12,306 bases of DNA from Bacteroides sp. (GTDB taxonomy: Bacteria; Bacteroidota; Bacteroidia; Bacteroidales; Bacteroidaceae), in assembly GCA_030151635.1 (NCBI GenBank), contig JASLDF010000159.1, forward strand, positions 1 to 12,306, read 5' to 3'. The notes beneath the pieces are model-generated. The model was not told where the DNA came from. It searched no databases and saw only the letters and a list, made by a program, of their open reading frames with translations. A program made the position numbers and the translations under genes. How positions within the stretch are numbered: position 1 is the stretch's first letter; the number at the start of each line of letters is the position of its first letter. Positions 8,573 through 12,306 of the stretch are shown here, one piece after another.

Positions 8573-8649
8573 CTCGTCCTAACACTTATCACTAAATTAA
8601 TAGTCGAAAAATATAACGGATACACAATAACAAAATAAAACCTTACAAT

Positions 8650-11600
8650 ATGACGGAAAATACGGAAATGGGAAAGATTGCTATGACTGCAACCAACAAC
8701 AAAGCCTACTTTGGGGCATATCTTAACTCGGCAACTAATAATTTAAATAAATTAAATTTAGCCTTTAAGAGTAGATACAATATAGACAAGATAGAAAGTC
8801 TCATTAACGACACTAAATACTCTGAAGTTAAATACAAGGACTTCACCGAATTAATAGGAATGTACTTCCCTATTATCCACAAATTTGGAACAGGTGATAT
8901 TGATACTTCTCTAGATAAAGAAGAGCGGATATCGTATAAATACAAGTTACGTTGTTTTCTAACTGCTGCTAAAATGATTAATGATCTAAGGTGCTATTTC
9001 ACCCATTATCAGCACCAACCTTTGAATTTTAACACCTTTAATGCAAGTAACAAATACGTACCCCATACAGTCATCTTACTAGAACTAGATCATATTATCT
9101 TTCGAACCACCTGTAGCATTAGAAAGAACCGACTAAAAACTGATAAGACTAAACAATTACTTAAAGCATCTTTAAAAGAAACTGTTCAACTCGTCACTAA
9201 AGAGCAAAAAAACAAGTTGCTAAAAATGGCAGATGATAAAGAGCAACAGGCTATTGAAGAACAAAGCGAAGCCTGTGCGATAAGGTTGCGTAAGGAGGCT
9301 TGTATATGCAGAAGAAGTGCTAAGAATAATGACGATTTATTGAATGGGGCTATGAACTCCGCTTTTAACCACATCTTGTTCGAGGATAAAAAAGCAAAAA
9401 CTGTATTTTTAAAAGACTTGTATAAAGCCAGCTACACAGAAGAAGAATGTGCTAAAAAAAGTCTTATCGACAGCATTAAAATAAGTGAAAATGGGCTGAT
9501 ATGGTTGATGTGTGCTTTCTTGACAAAAAAAGAGGGGGAAGATTTTAGGAGCAAACTGAAATACTTTAAAGCCAAAGCAAACCCAGATAGCAACGTAAAA
9601 ATTACGAGCTTGGGTTTTATGGTTACCCATTGGCTATTTGGCTTCATGGCGTGCAAAGGATTTAGACACAGACTGAATACTACTTTTACGCTAGAGACAT
9701 TGCTTACGCAGATTGTCGATGAACTTGGCAAGGTGCCAAATGAAGTCTATATGAATCTTAGTACTACGAACCAAGAAAGATTTCTTGAAGATGTGAATGA
9801 GTTTACACAGGATTTCAAAGAGATTAAGTCGTTACAATCTTCTACCATCATCCACCCAGTAATTCGTAAAAGATACGAAGACAAGTTTGTCTATTTTGCC
9901 ATGCGTTATCTGGATGAAATTGTACAGTTTGATAACCTTCGTTTTCAAGTACATTTGGGCAATTACATTAAAGATAAAAGGGTTAAAAATATTGAGGGTA
10001 CAACAATAAACACAGAAAGAGAGGTTAAAGAACGCATTATGGTGTTTGGTCGTTTGTCCGAAGTAATGGAGCAAAAACAAACAGGGTTAGCCAACATTCA
10101 CGAAGATCTGGGCTGGGAAGAGTTTCCAAATCCTTCCTACAATTTAATAGGCAACAACATTCCCATTTATTTTCTGGATTCTAAAAGAAAGAAACAGGCT
10201 GATGGAGCAAAATCAACATCGCAAAAGTGTAAGCACGTTGAAAAGATTATTTCGTCGGATAAGATTGTGCACACAAATCCAACTATGCTACTTTCTATCC
10301 ATGAATTGCCTGCCATTTTATACGAGATCTTGGTTAAGAAAACACCAGCAAAGCTAGTCGAAACAACTCTATATCGCTTTGCAAACAGAAGAAGAGGTAA
10401 GATCGAAGGTTTTAAAAACAACAATGATCTTGCCCCCAAAGGCTATCCGAAACAATTAACCAAAGCACAAACAGAAACGTCTGCCACTATAAATACCGTT
10501 AAACTTAAAAATGCCATCGTAAGGGAACTTGTGGATACTGAAGCGCGTATTTTGGAGTGTAACCAGATTATCAACGACAATAAAGAGCGTAATTACACGT
10601 TCACAAAAAGCGAAAAGGGAAAAATAGCAACTTGGCTTGCCAATGACATTAAGAGGTGCATGGATGTATCTAATCGTAAGGAGTGGAAGTCGTACCACCA
10701 CAACGAGTTACAAATGGCTCTGGCATTTTTTGGTACAAGTACCGATAATAATACAGCACTACAGCTTGTAACACCGTTTTTTAATTTTAAATCCAACCAA
10801 AAGTTTATCAGACAATCCTTACAAAGAACCACGTTCGACGACATGTATAAGAAATACCTTTATGATCGGAAGAAATTATACAAAGAAATTTTAGATCAAA
10901 CGGATACTATTCATTTAGATGATGATGGAATCTGTTGGAGCCTATTTTATAAACGACTGTATACAATCAAGCCCAAGACTGATTTTATTGATGCACTGCT
11001 AAAACATCCTATAGTTGCTCCTCGTGGAATATTCGATGAGAAACCAACCTATTTTAAGGCGGGGACTGCTGACATTAATACCGAACCCGAAAAGTTTGCA
11101 GATTGGTATAGTTTTGCGCACAAAGCAACCGATTTTCAAAGCTTTTACGACTTAAAATTAGACGTTGAGCAGAATTATCAGCTTCAATATCCAGATAAAA
11201 AGAGTGATAGGCCAACCTTAGACAAGTTTAAACAGCAGCAGCTAAAATCTATCAGAAGGAAGAAAACACAAGATACATACCTTATGCGCATTGTCAATGC
11301 CATTTACAAGGATATGTTTAAGCACGATATCCCCAATTCTCTTTCCGATTTATATATTTCTAGAGAGGAGCGACTTAGGGCATTCGAAAAGGGGGCTTTA
11401 CAAAACAACAGAGCTAAAGGAGATGTGTCGGAAGTCATACACATGGAGAGTAGTTTTTGGGAAAAAAGAATTCACTGTATTTACGACACCCTGACTCTTA
11501 ATGTGGTTGATGACAGCGAGACGTTAGTGCCCGAACAGAACGTAGTCTTTATTGAAAAGAATTTAAAAATCAAGGATTTGGGGAAGCTTAAATATCATTT

Positions 11601-12165
11601 AAAAGACAAGTTGGTGCAGCGATTACTTTCATTGAAACCTATTATTAATGGAGAAATTAGCGATGAGACGTGGTCGATGCATTTGCTGCAACAAGAACTT
11701 GAATCGTATAATGCCATAAGAGCCGAGTCTGTTTTTCAGTTGCTGAATGATGTGGAGAAATACACTGCAAACAAGCTTCATTTAGTAGGTCAGGAATATC
11801 CGAAGGAATTCTTTAAGGATGGCAACGTTAACTACAGGTATATTATGGTTAATGGTTTGTTACCCCTTCTAAATGTTGACTGTCCTAATTCCGACTATCA
11901 GACGTTGAAAGATTCAGATGACTTATTTGAGGTTAAATCTGTAATGGACACTATATCGAACGAGCAGGTCAAAAAACTGGCATTGATCGTTTTGATAAGA
12001 AATAAATTTAGTCACAATGAGTTTCCAAGTATTGATTATATGAACTACATTTTTGATGAGGTCAAAACGGCTCCCAATTTTAAAAATGGAGAGATTAAAT
12101 CGTATGCCGAGGTGTTGTATTACTACCTGAAACAATTAATAGCAGACTTAGCAATAGATATTTAG
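8650..12165 (+). CDS. cas13b: Cas13b, type VI-B CRISPR RNA-guided RNase
   Basis: Cas13b is a single-protein effector. It processes its own crRNA, binds complementary RNA and then cuts RNA with a composite active site made of two HEPN domains. This 1171-residue protein has the expected size and layout. The N-terminus has KAYFGAYLNSATNN (18-31), as in other Cas13b proteins. The first HEPN motif is RCYFTH with Arg114 and His119; the second is RNKFSH with Arg1117 and His1122, 49 residues from the end. Between them are blocks I recognise from the family: LSIHELPAIL (548-557) and HPIVAPRGIFDEKPT (786-800). Basic segments near 512-530 and 574-585 fall where the lid/crRNA-processing region is expected. 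The ATG at 8650 is the first Met; Met7 or Met12 are alternatives that leave the conserved N-terminus intact. The frame is intact with both catalytic pairs, so it looks active. No cas1/cas2, csx27 or csx28 is adjacent in the window. Confidence 0.95.
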   Translation: MTENTEMGKIAMTATNNKAYFGAYLNSATNNLNKLNLAFKSRYNIDKIESLINDTKYSEVKYKDFTELIGMYFPIIHKFGTGDIDTSLDKEERISYKYKLRCFLTAAKMINDLRCYFTHYQHQPLNFNTFNASNKYVPHTVILLELDHIIFRTTCSIRKNRLKTDKTKQLLKASLKETVQLVTKEQKNKLLKMADDKEQQAIEEQSEACAIRLRKEACICRRSAKNNDDLLNGAMNSAFNHILFEDKKAKTVFLKDLYKASYTEEECAKKSLIDSIKISENGLIWLMCAFLTKKEGEDFRSKLKYFKAKANPDSNVKITSLGFMVTHWLFGFMACKGFRHRLNTTFTLETLLTQIVDELGKVPNEVYMNLSTTNQERFLEDVNEFTQDFKEIKSLQSSTIIHPVIRKRYEDKFVYFAMRYLDEIVQFDNLRFQVHLGNYIKDKRVKNIEGTTINTEREVKERIMVFGRLSEVMEQKQTGLANIHEDLGWEEFPNPSYNLIGNNIPIYFLDSKRKKQADGAKSTSQKCKHVEKIISSDKIVHTNPTMLLSIHELPAILYEILVKKTPAKLVETTLYRFANRRRGKIEGFKNNNDLAPKGYPKQLTKAQTETSATINTVKLKNAIVRELVDTEARILECNQIINDNKERNYTFTKSEKGKIATWLANDIKRCMDVSNRKEWKSYHHNELQMALAFFGTSTDNNTALQLVTPFFNFKSNQKFIRQSLQRTTFDDMYKKYLYDRKKLYKEILDQTDTIHLDDDGICWSLFYKRLYTIKPKTDFIDALLKHPIVAPRGIFDEKPTYFKAGTADINTEPEKFADWYSFAHKATDFQSFYDLKLDVEQNYQLQYPDKKSDRPTLDKFKQQQLKSIRRKKTQDTYLMRIVNAIYKDMFKHDIPNSLSDLYISREERLRAFEKGALQNNRAKGDVSEVIHMESSFWEKRIHCIYDTLTLNVVDDSETLVPEQNVVFIEKNLKIKDLGKLKYHLKDKLVQRLLSLKPIINGEISDETWSMHLLQQELESYNAIRAESVFQLLNDVEKYTANKLHLVGQEYPKEFFKDGNVNYRYIMVNGLLPLLNVDCPNSDYQTLKDSDDLFEVKSVMDTISNEQVKKLALIVLIRNKFSHNEFPSIDYMNYIFDEVKTAPNFKNGEIKSYAEVLYYYLKQLIADLAIDI

Positions 12166-12206
12166 CATAATTACAGAGTAATTAAACACTTAATAATCTA
12201 GGCAAA

Positions 12207-12234
12207 CTACCTAAAAATGAGTATCTTTAGGTAG
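12207..12234. terminator. Hairpin downstream of cas13b, possible terminator or leader element
   Basis: CTACCTAAA (12207-12215) and TTTAGGTAG (12226-12234) form a perfect 9-bp stem with a 10-base loop, 41 bp after the cas13b stop. It has no T-tract on the + strand. On the minus strand the hairpin is not directly followed by a T-run either. It may protect or weakly terminate the cas13b mRNA, or belong to a leader between gene and array. Confidence 0.35.
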
Positions 12235-12306
12235 AGAATACAAGAAAAAATAGGATAGAAATAATGCATTAAAAATATGAATACCTGCGTAATAAACCTC
12301 AGTTTT

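Noticed and set aside
8429..8649. A csx27 or csx28 accessory gene upstream of cas13b
   Set aside because: The 221-bp gap holds a terminator and AT-rich DNA. The only open frame there is a short minus-strand one across the terminator, far too short and without recognisable transmembrane or HEPN features.
9409..9731. Minus-strand open frames of 73-99 codons inside cas13b
   Set aside because: They lie antisense to a well-conserved coding region, have no recognisable domains and look like shadows of the real gene.
12166..12306. A complete CRISPR array after cas13b
   Set aside because: No sequence of repeat length occurs twice in this interval; at most a partial, degenerate unit is visible at the last 20 bases.

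Overview
The window looks like chromosomal DNA from a member of the Bacteroidota, most likely a Bacteroidales-type organism. The reasons are a SusC/SusD outer-membrane nutrient-uptake pair, an HtpG chaperone of Bacteroidota type, AT-rich intergenic regions without clear Shine-Dalgarno sequences, and a Cas13b effector, a family found almost only in this phylum. All five genes are on the + strand. The genus cannot be fixed from the sequence alone.

Layout: (1) 1-1356 is the 3' two-thirds of htpG (Hsp90), cut by the left edge and closed by a strong hairpin at 1393-1436. (2) 1695-2801 is a solitary nuclease-like protein with an N-terminal PD-(D/E)XK fold related to HsdR. No methylase or specificity subunit is visible. 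It is preceded by a perfect 12-bp dyad and followed by a long imperfect hairpin. (3) 2802-3295 is a 494-bp non-coding gap with several dyads. (4) 3296-8428 is a susC-susD operon with a 24-bp gap, closed by a very good intrinsic terminator at 8455-8488. (5) 8650-12165 is an intact 1171-residue cas13b, the RNA-guided RNase of type VI-B CRISPR systems. It has two HEPN R-X4-H motifs at its two ends and several conserved internal Cas13b blocks. (6) 12166-12306 is non-coding, with a 9-bp hairpin. The last 20 bases bear a weak resemblance to one half of a type VI-B repeat, exactly at the window edge.

How the genes work together: HtpG is a housekeeping chaperone with no evident link to its neighbours. 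SusC and SusD should form one outer-membrane importer with a lid; its substrate cannot be read because no enzymes or regulators accompany it. The Cas13b gene is the notable accessory element. It stands alone, without cas1/cas2 and without the accessory genes csx27 or csx28 in view, and it is separated from susD by a terminator, so it is probably transcribed from its own promoter. The CRISPR array it needs is not visible and, if present at this locus, should begin at or just beyond the right edge. The orphan nuclease is a second possible defence gene on the other side of the susCD operon.
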